A stretch of 64,000 nt of DNA from Pedobacter montanisoli (GTDB lineage Bacteria; Bacteroidota; Bacteroidia; Sphingobacteriales; Sphingobacteriaceae): positions 1,054,001 to 1,118,000 of the forward strand of contig NZ_JALGBH010000001.1 of NCBI RefSeq assembly GCF_022809115.1, given 5' to 3'. Shown piece after piece: positions 48,793-58,177 of the stretch. The position numbers and the translations under genes are program-made. The notes under the pieces are model-generated. The model was given only the letters and a program-made list of their open reading frames with translations. It searched no databases and had not been told where the DNA came from. The number at the start of each line of letters is the position of its first letter. The stretch's first letter is position 1.

Positions 48793-51198
48793 TTAATTTT
48801 TAGGGGGTGGGGGTATTTCAACCTTGTTAGTTTTTATTCTGGTAAAACGCCATGTTAACGAAAAGGTAACGTTGTTGCTATTGCTAACTCCATAGCTTTG
48901 AGAATAGAAATTGAGACCTTCGCTGTAAGTACTTGTATGGCTAGCCCTGAAAGGATCATTGGCACTGATACGAGCAATCAGATTGTTTTTTAAGAAAGAT
49001 TTACGTAATCCGAAACTTGTATTTACAGAACCTTTATTACGCCCCTGAGCATTTACATTATTGTTGTAGCTTAAACTTGCTTCAAAAGCCGTTTTATAAG
49101 GTAACTGAGCAGAAAAACCTATTCTTGATCTGATACTGACCCCTTCTTTGTTTAGGCTGTTGTTGATGTCTGAACGGTACTTGCTTCTGAATACACCAAA
49201 ATTGCCATTTGCAGAGATGGTTTTTGTAGGCCTGTAATTACCAATTAGCATTAAAGACATGTTATCGTTTGACCCCACATTATCAAAAGTGCTTTCTGAA
49301 ACCCCATTAGATTTTACAAAACGATAACGCTCTATTACACCTTTAGCGGTTGAATAGGATAAACGGGGTGTAAAAGACCAGTTTTTACCAAATACACCAA
49401 ATGTAAGATCTACCTGATGAGTAAATGAAGGATTAAGATGAGGATTTCCGTAAGAAATATTCAGTGTATCTGCGTTATTGATCTGTGGATTTAAAGCATT
49501 TTCACGGGGGCGGTTAATACGTACACTATAACTTAAGCCAATATTGTAACGTTTTCTAAAGTATCTGTTTAATGATAGAGAAGGGAAAAAGCTGAAATAA
49601 GGATCTACATTGTAAGTTTGCCCGGTTGACAGATCGAAGTTAACATTGGTATATTCTGAACGTAAGGCAGCCTTTGCAGACCAGCCGTTTTTACGGTAAT
49701 TGTACGAACCGTAAGCAGCTAATATGTTCTCATTATAAAAGAACTGATTACTTAGCTTTATGTTAGTATTATACTGCTGTGTCTTAAAATTGTAATCTTC
49801 TACGAGCTGGTTATTGTCGTTTTTACGATAGTTATAAGCTATACCAAACTCTAGGCGATCTCTTTTGTTAAATACAGGCTTGTCGTAATCGAGATTGAAA
49901 TTGATATTGCGATTGCCTATTTCGTTATCATTTTGCTGTAAAGTAGGATTTAAATTTGCAGGAAAGGCATAAGATCGATGGAAACTCCGCAAAGAATTGT
50001 TGCTGTTTGTGCCTACAGTAATACCTGCACTTAATTTACTGCCAATGGTGTCTAATTTAAAGTTATAATCTGTATTGAATACAAAGTTATTGCTACTGGT
50101 ATTGCCAGTGTTTATTTGGTTGCGCAAACGCTTGGTAATATTTTCTTCACTGATATAGTAAAAATCATTTCCCGATTCGTTATCGCCATTATTAAGATTA
50201 AAGCTTGCGGTAACCCTTAAGTTTTGCTGTTTGGTAATATCCCAGTCTAAAGATGTTCTGAAGTTACCACCATCGCTTTTTGAATTGGCCTGATTAAACT
50301 GGTTATAATAAAAGGTTGTATCAGGGAAAAAATTAGTACGGTAGCTTTCACTATTGCTTTTGCCCACATTTTTACGGTAGGCTCCTCCTAGTGAAAGGTT
50401 ATAGTTTTGCCCTTTGTATGATGCATTGGCATTGGCATTGGTGTTGCCTTGTAAGCCTGCAGAAATACTTACATTGCCATTAAAGCCTACCTTAAAGCCT
50501 TTTTTCATTACAATGTTAATGATCCCTTCGCCATCAGCAGAATATTTGGCCGGTGGATTGGTCATCACCTCTATCTTTTCTATAGCATCAGATGGCAGTA
50601 CATTTAAAAGATCGGCTATATTGGAAGTCATATAATCAGACGGCTTGCCATCTATAAAAACTCTGGTACTCCTTTTACCAGCTATGGTTGCATTGCCATC
50701 TATATCTACCTGAACCATGGGAACTTCTTTTAATAAATCTGTAGCTGTGCTACCCTCGGCAAGTATACTTGAGCCTACATTATAAGTAATTACATCTGCC
50801 CCTATTTCTATAACAGGTTTATCTTGGGTAATTACTACTTCGTTTAAGTTATTTTGACTGGAGGCTAATTTCAGTAATCCCAGGTTTTTATCGGGACTTG
50901 CTGCGGTAATGGCAATCTCATTAACGATTAAAGGAGTGTAGCTTACATAGCTTACCTTTAATTTATAAGTGCCCGGTTTAAGGTTAGTAAATTTAAAAAG
51001 ACCATTTTCATCAGTCTGGAAAGTAAATAATGGCTGTTCAGCATTATTTTCTGAAACAGCCACTACTGCAAAGGGAATGGGAAGTCCACCTTCCTGCTCA
51101 ACTACTTTGCCTCTTATAATGCCATTATTATTGTTTTGTGCAAAAGAATATAGGTGTAATGTGAGTATAAAAATGCAACAGCAGATAATTCTTTTCAT
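48793..51198 (-). CDS. TonB-dependent receptor-like barrel protein (OMP_b-brl_3, CarboxypepD_reg)
   Basis: The 801-residue protein has a signal peptide and an N-terminal carboxypeptidase-regulatory-like domain (GIIRGKVVEQEGGLPIPFAV). A plug domain follows (NVLPSDAIEKIEVMTNPPAK), then a long beta-barrel. It belongs to the barrel family without the usual SusD partner. Transport substrate unknown. It lies 18 bp after a paralogue, also on the minus strand. Confidence 0.87.
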   Translation of the reverse strand: MKRIICCCIFILTLHLYSFAQNNNNGIIRGKVVEQEGGLPIPFAVVAVSENNAEQPLFTFQTDENGLFKFTNLKPGTYKLKVSYVSYTPLIVNEIAITAASPDKNLGLLKLASSQNNLNEVVITQDKPVIEIGADVITYNVGSSILAEGSTATDLLKEVPMVQVDIDGNATIAGKRSTRVFIDGKPSDYMTSNIADLLNVLPSDAIEKIEVMTNPPAKYSADGEGIINIVMKKGFKVGFNGNVSISAGLQGNTNANANASYKGQNYNLSLGGAYRKNVGKSNSESYRTNFFPDTTFYYNQFNQANSKSDGGNFRTSLDWDITKQQNLRVTASFNLNNGDNESGNDFYYISEENITKRLRNQINTGNTSSNNFVFNTDYNFKLDTIGSKLSAGITVGTNSNNSLRSFHRSYAFPANLNPTLQQNDNEIGNRNINFNLDYDKPVFNKRDRLEFGIAYNYRKNDNNQLVEDYNFKTQQYNTNIKLSNQFFYNENILAAYGSYNYRKNGWSAKAALRSEYTNVNFDLSTGQTYNVDPYFSFFPSLSLNRYFRKRYNIGLSYSVRINRPRENALNPQINNADTLNISYGNPHLNPSFTHQVDLTFGVFGKNWSFTPRLSYSTAKGVIERYRFVKSNGVSESTFDNVGSNDNMSLMLIGNYRPTKTISANGNFGVFRSKYRSDINNSLNKEGVSIRSRIGFSAQLPYKTAFEASLSYNNNVNAQGRNKGSVNTSFGLRKSFLKNNLIARISANDPFRASHTSTYSEGLNFYSQSYGVSNSNNVTFSLTWRFTRIKTNKVEIPPPPKN

Positions 51199-51216
51199 TA
51201 CACCTAATATATAATT

Positions 51217-53700
51217 TTAGAAGCTTTCTTCATCAGGTCTCGACTGATTTTCTTCAGGCTTTTTGCTTTTCTTTAAACTGAAGTCTGATTTTCCAAATCG
51301 GTAAGATAAGGTAAGGCTACCCATTGTACCAGACCAGCTACGGCTAAAGTCTGTAACAGATGCAGGATTTACGGTCTGCATTTCAAATTTACGGGTATTT
51401 AAAACGTTTCTTATATTAAGACTCAAGCTTGCTTTCTTATTATAAAAATCCATTTTAGCGCCTGCATCAAGGCCGTACATGGCTTTCATGGTACCCTGTG
51501 CCATTACTTCTTTTGAACGGTAATCACCTCTTACCTGGAGAGTAATGCTATAAGGTAAAGTAAAGTTGTTGGTTAGGTTGGCATTGTAGCTAAAACCACT
51601 ATTATCAATAGTACCTAAGGCCGGAATACCTTTAATATTACGCTGGTACATATTTACATTTGCCGTAAAATTCCAGTTTTTAACCAGATCAAATTTACCA
51701 ATAAGCTCAATACCACTGTTTTTGGCATTGGTTAAGTTCTGAGGTATGGTCAATGTAACCCCATTGGCATCGGGTTCAGATTTTAAACGTTGAATTACAT
51801 CATTGGTCTGACGGAAATAAGCAGTTGATACCAAAGACCATTTTTTGAAAAACCTGCTGTAACTTAACTCGAAAGCATGTACATCTTCAGGTTTTAAGTT
51901 TACATTACCCATGCGGTGGTTTAAAGGGTCTGATACATCTATAAAAGGATTGGTATCCCAACCACGCGGACGATTAACTCTGCGGCTGTAGCTTAACTGT
52001 AACTGCTGATCGTTTTTTAATTTTTGGGTTAAATAAACACTTGGATATAAGCGGGTGTAAGCCACTTTCCCTGGTGTATAACTAATGTTATGATTAGCAT
52101 TATATGTACCCATCTCCGTATCTAAGGTGGCATCCTCTCCACGTAAACCAACCTGATAACCAAAGTTGTTGATCTGGTTCTGGTAGTTCATGTAAATGGC
52201 ATGTACCTGATCTGTACTGTTAAAATCATTACTTAAAGTACGACTAAACTCGTAAACATTGTTGATTAATGAATCTGCAACGGTTGCGCTGGTAGATTTA
52301 CGTATCTGACTTCTAAAACCCGCTTCTATGCGACCTTTTTCACCTAAAGGCAAAACATAATCAATTTGTGCATTGTAATTATTGTTATCGCCTAAGCGTG
52401 TAGTACGTTGTAATGAAGCCGGCTGGTTAGGTGTTGGTAAACCACCCTGGAAATATTTTGAAGTATTGTAAACCTGGTAAGTGTTATTGTTACCTGTTGA
52501 ATAGTTCATATTTATAGATAGTTCTTCACCTTGTTTTTTAAATTTTTGAACAAAATCCAAATTTGCGTCATAGCTGTTACCTTTACGGTTCTCTGCATTA
52601 ATACGATTACTCAGGTTAACAGGTGTACGATTGATGTCATATTCGTTAATGCTCAGGTTGTTATCTTCTTCACTGTTACGACTATTAATACCTCCCGAAA
52701 GGCTGATCACACTTTTAGGAGCTAAGTAATAATCAAGCCCTATTTTTGCATTATGGCCTTTATTCAAATCTGATGATGAGGTTAACTGGTTAGCAAGACT
52801 TATACTATTGATCGCATTTTTATAAAAGATATTGTTATAACCACCGCCAGGCCTGTTGCCATAGCGATAACCATAGTTTGCGTATAAATTGACCTTTTTA
52901 TTCTGGAAACTAATATTGGTACTAGCATTATAATTATCCTTGTTTCCTGCGGTTAATGCTACACTACCATTAAAACCAAGCTTCTTATTCTTTTTTAAAA
53001 TGATATTAATGATACCTGTTTGACCTTCTGCATCATATTTAGCCGAAGGGTTGGTAATTACTTCAATGGTTTCAATAGAACTTGCAGGGATAGAAGCCAA
53101 AATCTGCGCCACATCTCCCCCTGCAATTAACGATTGTTTACCGTCAATTAAAACTCTTGCATTTGAACCACGTAATGAAACATTTCCATTCATATCAGTT
53201 TGTACTGAAGGAACGTTCTGCAATACTTCTGTTGCCGATCCGCCTTCACTTACGATACTCTGATCAACCGAAAAAACTTTTTTATCAATGCCTAACTGCA
53301 TGGTTGGTTTAGAAGTTGTTACGGTTACTTCATTTAAAATATTACCTTTTCCGGTTTTCATTTTAATGGTACCTAGTTTAACTTCTTTCTGGGCTGCATT
53401 AATGGCAACAGAATCGCGCACCATGGTTTGGTATCCGATCATACTTACTTTAAAACTATAAGTTCCATATGCTAAATTGGGTACTTCAAAGTTTCCATCT
53501 AAATCACTTTGTACAACCCTGATTGTAGCTTTGGTTTTTTTATTTAAAACCGTAGCTGATGCAAAAGGTAAAGTTTCGCCGGTTTCTGCATCTACAACTT
53601 TACCTGTAATTTTTCCAATATTGTTTTGCGCATGAGTTTTTACAATAACTATACTAAAAACAACAAATAATAAAAGAACTTTGCACGTAATCCTATTCAT
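51217..53700 (-). CDS. TonB-dependent receptor-like barrel protein (OMP_b-brl_3, CarboxypepD_reg)
   Basis: The 827-residue protein has a signal peptide (VLLLFVVFSIVIVKTHAQ) and the domain order of its neighbour. The carboxypeptidase-like domain has GKITGKVVDAETGETLPFAS and the plug has SIPASSIETIEVITNPSAK with VRLIDGKQSL-like Asp. A barrel of about 22 strands ends in SLTLSYRFGKSDFSLKK. The C-terminus has a short basic-acidic tail. The pair arose by duplication. No TonB, SusD or sigma/anti-sigma pair flanks them. Confidence 0.87.
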   Translation of the reverse strand: MNRITCKVLLLFVVFSIVIVKTHAQNNIGKITGKVVDAETGETLPFASATVLNKKTKATIRVVQSDLDGNFEVPNLAYGTYSFKVSMIGYQTMVRDSVAINAAQKEVKLGTIKMKTGKGNILNEVTVTTSKPTMQLGIDKKVFSVDQSIVSEGGSATEVLQNVPSVQTDMNGNVSLRGSNARVLIDGKQSLIAGGDVAQILASIPASSIETIEVITNPSAKYDAEGQTGIINIILKKNKKLGFNGSVALTAGNKDNYNASTNISFQNKKVNLYANYGYRYGNRPGGGYNNIFYKNAINSISLANQLTSSSDLNKGHNAKIGLDYYLAPKSVISLSGGINSRNSEEDNNLSINEYDINRTPVNLSNRINAENRKGNSYDANLDFVQKFKKQGEELSINMNYSTGNNNTYQVYNTSKYFQGGLPTPNQPASLQRTTRLGDNNNYNAQIDYVLPLGEKGRIEAGFRSQIRKSTSATVADSLINNVYEFSRTLSNDFNSTDQVHAIYMNYQNQINNFGYQVGLRGEDATLDTEMGTYNANHNISYTPGKVAYTRLYPSVYLTQKLKNDQQLQLSYSRRVNRPRGWDTNPFIDVSDPLNHRMGNVNLKPEDVHAFELSYSRFFKKWSLVSTAYFRQTNDVIQRLKSEPDANGVTLTIPQNLTNAKNSGIELIGKFDLVKNWNFTANVNMYQRNIKGIPALGTIDNSGFSYNANLTNNFTLPYSITLQVRGDYRSKEVMAQGTMKAMYGLDAGAKMDFYNKKASLSLNIRNVLNTRKFEMQTVNPASVTDFSRSWSGTMGSLTLSYRFGKSDFSLKKSKKPEENQSRPDEESF

Positions 53701-53786
53701 TTTAATTCAGTTTCATTTGTGAGCCCCAAATCTCGCTAATTAAAACTTTAAAGTGAGGGCAGTAACCATTTTATTACACCATAGTT

Positions 53787-54389
53787 ATGACAGAATACCG
53801 TAATATTTTTGATAAGGAAGCTTTAACTTATGAAGCTTACAGAAAGCTAGTAGATGACCTTTTAGCAGAGGGAAAAACAACAGGAGAAGACCATAGCGAG
53901 GCTATGTTGCATTATAGCAAAATGAATGTGCAACGCATGAACCGTGTTGAAAAAACTGCGGTTTTAAATGAAGAATTAACTGAAGCTCTGGCACAATTAA
54001 AAGGATCATATGATCTTTTGGTTATTACTGAGGGCTGGTGTGGAGATGCAGCTCAAATTGTGCCCGTAATTTATAAAATGACTGAGATTGCCAATGGTAA
54101 ACTGTCTTTAAAACTTGTGCTTAGGGATCAAAACCTGCCTTTAATAGATGCGCATTTAACAAATGGTGGAAGAGCTATTCCTGTGTTACTGATATTGGAT
54201 AAAGAAGGAAACCTGATGCTGCCTAAATGGGGACCAAGACCTGTTGCATTACAAGAGTTAATGGGCGAATGGAAAAAAGAAGGCGTAGTTATGCCCGAAT
54301 TGGCAGAAAAACTGCATGGCTGGTATGCTAAAGATAAAACACAGCATACGCAGAAAGAATTAGCCGTATTGATTAAGCAATTGCCTTAA
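53787..54389 (+). CDS. Thioredoxin-like fold protein with single-Cys WCGD motif
   Basis: The 200-residue protein has a central thioredoxin-like domain around LLVITEGWCGDAAQIVPVI, and the cis-Pro strand in GGRAIPVLLILDKEGN. The second cysteine of CxxC is replaced by Asp (WCGD), so it cannot form a normal redox disulfide. Bacteroidota have many such proteins; peroxiredoxin-like or chaperone functions are possible. No signal peptide: probably cytosolic. Ends before the bidirectional terminator shared with hisS. Confidence 0.82.
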   Translation: MTEYRNIFDKEALTYEAYRKLVDDLLAEGKTTGEDHSEAMLHYSKMNVQRMNRVEKTAVLNEELTEALAQLKGSYDLLVITEGWCGDAAQIVPVIYKMTEIANGKLSLKLVLRDQNLPLIDAHLTNGGRAIPVLLILDKEGNLMLPKWGPRPVALQELMGEWKKEGVVMPELAEKLHGWYAKDKTQHTQKELAVLIKQLP

Positions 54390-54439
54390 TTGTTTCTCTT
54401 GTACTTGTTGTACATTTAAAGCATAAACTATTTATTATG

Positions 54440-54470
54440 CTGTCAGTCTGAGCCTGTAGAAGACTTCTCG
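54440..54470. repeat. Degenerate dispersed repeat, copy 1
   Basis: CTGTCAGTCTGAGCCTGTAG and the next 11 bases resemble the second and third copies (54485-54512; 56436-56483). These share a core like GTCATCCTGAGCTTGTCGAA. It lies in the gap downstream of the thioredoxin-like gene. Confidence 0.5.
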
Positions 54471-54473
54471 CAT

Positions 54474-54524
54474 AAAAAAAGCATTGTCATCCTGAGCTTG
54501 TCGAAGGAACAATGCTTTTTTTTT
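54474..54524. terminator. Bidirectional terminator with a dispersed repeat as loop
   Basis: GCATTGT and ACAATGC, extended by A/T pairs, form the stem. The loop is the CCTGAGCTTGTCGAAGG repeat. A run of A on the left and T on the right allow both strands to terminate, between the thioredoxin-like gene and hisS. Confidence 0.75.
54485..54512. repeat. Dispersed repeat, copy 2
   Basis: The core CCTGAGCTTGTCGAAGG is a repeat I recall from many intergenic regions of Bacteroidota genomes. Here it is nested in the terminator stem. Confidence 0.6.
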
Positions 54525-54565
54525 ACTTTTACTTAAGGGTATTGGATTTTGCGAAAACAATAAAT

Positions 54566-55942
54566 TTAAGCAGCTTTTAGCTTTTCTAAGATATCAACAA
54601 TATTTAATTTTTGCTGCTCGCCGCTCTGCATATTTTTTAACGTCAATAAACCACTGCTCATCTCATCATCTCCAATTAAAATTACATAAGGTATGTTTTT
54701 GGCATCGGCATAGCTCATTTGTTTCTTTAACTTGGCAGATGTAGGATAAAGTTCAGTAGCTATACCTGCGGTTCTTAATTCCTGTAAAACAGATAAAGCA
54801 TATAACTCTGCTTTTTCATCAAAGTTACTGATGAGTACTTTTGTACCTTGTACGGTTTCTGCCGGGAATAAGTTCAATTCTTCCAGTACATCATAAATAC
54901 GGTCTGCTCCAAAAGAAATACCTACGCCTGTAAGGTCTTTTAGGCCAAACATGCCTGTAAGATCATCGTAACGGCCACCACCTCCAATGCTGCCCATAGC
55001 AACTTCATTGGTTTTTACCTCAAAAATGCAGCCTGTATAATAATTTAATCCACGGGCTAAGGTAATATCCAGCTCAAGATTTGAGATTTGAGATTTGAGA
55101 TTTAAGATATAATTGAAAACGGTTTCAATCTCTTCAATACCTTTTAAACCAACAGCAGAGCTTTTGAGCACTGTTTTTAAGCTGGTTAATTTCTCTGTAT
55201 TAGAACCTTGTAATAAAATTACCGGTTTCAGTTTTTCGATATCGGTTTCAGTAAAACCACGTTCTAACAATTCTTTGCTTACGCCATCTAAACCAATCTT
55301 ATCTAGTTTATCAATGGCTACGGTCATGTCTACAATCAGTTCAGGTTTCCCTATTATTTCGGCAATGCCCGATAAGATTTTGCGGTTATTGATCTTGATC
55401 GTAAAATCTTTTAAACCTAGGTTACTTAAAGCTTCCTGGTAAATCAGTACGAACTCAGCTTCATTTAATAAAGAAGGAGAACCAACCACATCGGCATCGC
55501 ATTGGTAAAACTCACGGTAACGACCTTTTTGTGGTCTGTCTGCACGCCATACGGGTTGTACCTGAAAACGTTTGAACGGGAAAGCAATCTCGTTCTGGTG
55601 CATTACCACGTAACGAGCAAAGGGAACTGTTAAATCGTAACGTAAAGCTTTTTCTGAGATGAGGGGGGTTACAGCGTTTTCTTGTTTATATTCTAAAAAA
55701 TGTAGAGGAACTTTTTGAAAATAGCTTCCGCTGTTAAGAACCTTAAAAATCAGTTTATCTCCCTCATCACCATATTTACCGGTAAGCGTTTGCAGATTTT
55801 CCATACTTGGGGTCTGGATTTCGGCATAGCCATATTTTCTGAAAACAGTTTTAATGGTGTCGAAAATATAATTGCGTTTTACCATTTCCTGCGGGGTAAA
55901 ATCTCTTGTGCCTTTTGGTAAGCTCGGTTTTGTAACTGACAT
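54566..55942 (-). CDS. hisS: Histidine-tRNA ligase
   Basis: The 458-residue class II synthetase has motif 1 around LPKGTRDFTPQEMVKR, motif 2 in VQPVWRADRPQKGRYREFYQ, the histidine-specific ARGLNYYTGCIFEV and motif 3 in GVGISFGADRIYDVL. A C-terminal anticodon-binding domain follows. It charges tRNA-His. Residues 278-289 (LKSQISNLE) come from an in-frame heptamer repeat at 55076-55110. The -7 box ends 5 bp before the ATG, so a near-leaderless mRNA is likely. Confidence 0.95.
   Translation of the reverse strand: MSVTKPSLPKGTRDFTPQEMVKRNYIFDTIKTVFRKYGYAEIQTPSMENLQTLTGKYGDEGDKLIFKVLNSGSYFQKVPLHFLEYKQENAVTPLISEKALRYDLTVPFARYVVMHQNEIAFPFKRFQVQPVWRADRPQKGRYREFYQCDADVVGSPSLLNEAEFVLIYQEALSNLGLKDFTIKINNRKILSGIAEIIGKPELIVDMTVAIDKLDKIGLDGVSKELLERGFTETDIEKLKPVILLQGSNTEKLTSLKTVLKSSAVGLKGIEEIETVFNYILNLKSQISNLELDITLARGLNYYTGCIFEVKTNEVAMGSIGGGGRYDDLTGMFGLKDLTGVGISFGADRIYDVLEELNLFPAETVQGTKVLISNFDEKAELYALSVLQELRTAGIATELYPTSAKLKKQMSYADAKNIPYVILIGDDEMSSGLLTLKNMQSGEQQKLNIVDILEKLKAA
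55076..55110. repeat. Heptamer tandem repeat (A/G)AGATTT inside hisS
   Basis: Five consecutive 7-bp units: AAGATTT, GAGATTT (three times), then AAGATAT. The total is in frame for coding on the minus strand and encodes the LKSQISNLE-like residues between the core domain and the ARGLNYYTG motif. Confidence 0.85.
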
Positions 55943-55946
55943 GGCG

Positions 55947-55954
55947 CAAAAGTA
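55947..55954 (-). promoter_or_regulatory. -7 box of hisS (near-leaderless)
   Basis: TACTTTTG on the minus strand matches TAnnTTTG; its end lies 5 bp from the hisS ATG. Confidence 0.7.
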
Positions 55955-56025
55955 ACTAATTAAGACGAAAGGTAAAAGAGAGTAAAGGTTTGCCCTTGGT
56001 TAGCTAAGGTAACTTTCTTTGGTAG

Positions 56026-56364
56026 CTACTTTGATGATTTTGCCCGTTCATTAAAATCTAAACACAGCTTAAGCCAAAATTCAAAGTCTTCTTTTCGATT
56101 GAAGCCGATGGGCTCTACATAACAATAATCTTTCATCTGCCTTCCTTTCATATTCATAGGTAAAAAGCCTCTTTTTTCTGCTAATTCTTCAAGTAAATTC
56201 GGGTCGAAGCGACACATCAGGTTTTCGCCGCTTACGTTAATACACATCTTATCATTTACCATAAAAGCAAGACCGCTAAACATTCGTTTTTCGGTTACTG
56301 TGATATTGGGTATTGTTGATAAATATTCCCGTATTCTATCTGCTAATGCAATGCTGTAAGCCAT
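56026..56364 (-). CDS. TfoX N-terminal domain protein
   Basis: The 112-residue protein matches the TfoX/Sxy N-terminal domain: ADRIREYLSTIP, VTEKRMFSGLAFMVNDKMCI and the RFDPNLLEEL region. TfoX activates competence in some Proteobacteria; single-domain forms such as this are widespread with unknown roles. No C-terminal TfoX domain is present. It stands between aceF and hisS on the minus strand, so read-through from upstream is possible, but a terminator separates it from aceF. Confidence 0.8.
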   Translation of the reverse strand: MAYSIALADRIREYLSTIPNITVTEKRMFSGLAFMVNDKMCINVSGENLMCRFDPNLLEELAEKRGFLPMNMKGRQMKDYCYVEPIGFNRKEDFEFWLKLCLDFNERAKSSK

Positions 56365-56390
56365 TTTTAAAGTTATTCATTTGGCTTTAA

Positions 56391-56426
56391 AAAAGAAAAA
56401 AGGCTTCCAAATTTTTGGAAGCCTTT
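56391..56426 (-). terminator. Terminator of the pdhA-aceF operon
   Basis: AAAGGCTTCCAAA and TTTGGAAGCCTTT form a perfect 13-bp stem. On the minus strand a T-rich run follows. It lies 66 bp past the aceF stop. Confidence 0.85.
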
Positions 56427-56435
56427 ATATGGTTT

Positions 56436-56483
56436 ATCCTTCGACAAGCTTCCCGTTGTTACGGAAACAGGCGAAGATGACAG
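56436..56483 (-). repeat. Dispersed repeat, copy 3 (minus orientation)
   Basis: Read on the minus strand it contains CTGTCATCTTCGCCTG, then a small ACGG-rich hairpin-like core and GCTTGTCGAAGGAT. It sits between the aceF stop and the terminator. Confidence 0.55.
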
Positions 56484-56491
56484 TTTTACAA

Positions 56492-58141
56492 TTATGCTAA
56501 TAACGTAACAGGTGCTTCTAACAATTGCTTTAATGTTTGTAAAAAAGCTGCACCAGTTGCACCGTCTACTACACGGTGATCGCAACCTAAAGTTAATTTC
56601 ATTACGTTTCCAGGAACTACAGCACCATTTTTAACTACAGGAACTGCTTGGATAGCACCTACAGATAAAATAGCTCCGTCTGGAGAGTTGATGATTGAAG
56701 TAAACTCATCGATACCAAACATACCTAAGTTAGATACGGTGAAAGTTGAGCCTTCCCAATCTGATGGTTGTAATTTCTTAGCTTTTGCTTTAACACCGTA
56801 CTCTTTAACCTCAGCAGAAATGTGAGATAAAGATTTGCCATCAGCAAAACGAACTACAGGAACCAATAAACCATCTTCAACAGCCATAGCTACACCAATG
56901 TTGGTATGCTCGTTGAAACGGATTTTATCGCCTTGCCATGAAGAGTTAACTGCTGGGTGTTTTTTCAATGCTACAGCAACTGCTTTGATTACGATATCGT
57001 TGAAAGATACTTTTACAGGAGCAACAGTGTTGATCGCTGTACGAGCTGCCATTGCATTGTCCATATCAATACTAATCGTTAAGTAGAAATGTGGAGCTGT
57101 AAATAAACTTTCGCCTAAACGTTTAGCAATTACTTTACGCATTTGCGAAACAGGTTTCTCAGTGTATCTTTCTTCGCCAACATAAGTTGGGATAACCGGA
57201 GCAGCCGCAGCTTCTTTCGGGCTTTCGGTCTTAGCGCTCTCAGACTTCGCCGCTGGCGTAAAGTTCTCTACGTCTTTTTTAATGATACGGCCACCTTCTG
57301 CACTACCTGCAACCTGTGCTAAGTCAATTCCTTTTTCCTGTGCAATTTTCTTTGCTAAAGGAGAAGCAATAATGCGCCCACCATTAGCATTGTTTACTGC
57401 AGCAGGGGCAGTAGTTTCTTTTGAAGCTTCAGCAGCGGCTTTCGAACTTTCAGTCTCTTTGCTTTCCGACTTAGCAGCAGCAGGTGCGTCGCCCTGTGCT
57501 AAAATGCCAGATACATCAGTTCCTTCAGGTCCAACAATGGCGATAATACCATTTACTTTAGCCGCCTGACCTTTTTCAACGCCAATGTGTAATAAAGTAC
57601 CTGTAGCATAACCCATTACTTCCATTGTAGCCTTATCAGTTTCTACATCAGCAAGTACATCGTCATCTTTTACTTTATCACCCACTTTTTTATGCCATTC
57701 GGCAATTACGCCTTCAGTCATAGTATCACTTAATAAAGGCATACGTATTACTGTAATACCTTTCGCAGCAAGTTCTTCTTCACTTAAACCATCACCTTTT
57801 GCAGGAGCAGTTTCAGTTTTAGCTTCTTCTTTTGGTGCTGTTGTTTCAGCAGCAGGAGCAGCAGTATCTTGCTCTGCAGCTAAAGCTGCTTTATAATCTT
57901 CGCCTTCTTTACCAATTACTGCAATAATTGCATCAATCGGAACGGCTTTGCCTTCTTCTACACCGATATAAAGTAATGTGCCATCCCAATATGATTCCAT
58001 ATCCATGGTTGCCTTATCTGTTTCTACTTCGGCAAGCACATCTCCACTTTTTACCTTGTCGCCAACTTTTTTGTGCCACTTCGCCATAACCCCTTCAGTC
58101 ATGGTGTCGCTCATTTTAGGCATTCTAATAATATCAGCCAT
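56492..58141 (-). CDS. aceF: Dihydrolipoyllysine acetyltransferase, pyruvate dehydrogenase E2
   Basis: The 549-residue protein has two lipoyl domains (lipoyl-Lys at residue 43 in EVETDKATMDM and at 170 in DVETDKATMEV). Ala/Glu-rich linkers and a peripheral-subunit binding domain follow (residues about 256-292). The catalytic domain ends in DHRVVDG (521-527) with the active-site His522 and Asp526. It transfers acetyl groups to CoA. It follows pdhA by 36 bp; E1-beta and E3 are not in the window. Confidence 0.95.
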   Translation of the reverse strand: MADIIRMPKMSDTMTEGVMAKWHKKVGDKVKSGDVLAEVETDKATMDMESYWDGTLLYIGVEEGKAVPIDAIIAVIGKEGEDYKAALAAEQDTAAPAAETTAPKEEAKTETAPAKGDGLSEEELAAKGITVIRMPLLSDTMTEGVIAEWHKKVGDKVKDDDVLADVETDKATMEVMGYATGTLLHIGVEKGQAAKVNGIIAIVGPEGTDVSGILAQGDAPAAAKSESKETESSKAAAEASKETTAPAAVNNANGGRIIASPLAKKIAQEKGIDLAQVAGSAEGGRIIKKDVENFTPAAKSESAKTESPKEAAAAPVIPTYVGEERYTEKPVSQMRKVIAKRLGESLFTAPHFYLTISIDMDNAMAARTAINTVAPVKVSFNDIVIKAVAVALKKHPAVNSSWQGDKIRFNEHTNIGVAMAVEDGLLVPVVRFADGKSLSHISAEVKEYGVKAKAKKLQPSDWEGSTFTVSNLGMFGIDEFTSIINSPDGAILSVGAIQAVPVVKNGAVVPGNVMKLTLGCDHRVVDGATGAAFLQTLKQLLEAPVTLLA

Positions 58142-58177
58142 TTATATTTATATTTTAAATGATGGTCTTAAACTAAA

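Noticed and set aside
57282..57569. 95-codon frame antisense to aceF
   Set aside because: It is a shadow of the Ala/Glu-rich linker coding sequence; no promoter or start context.
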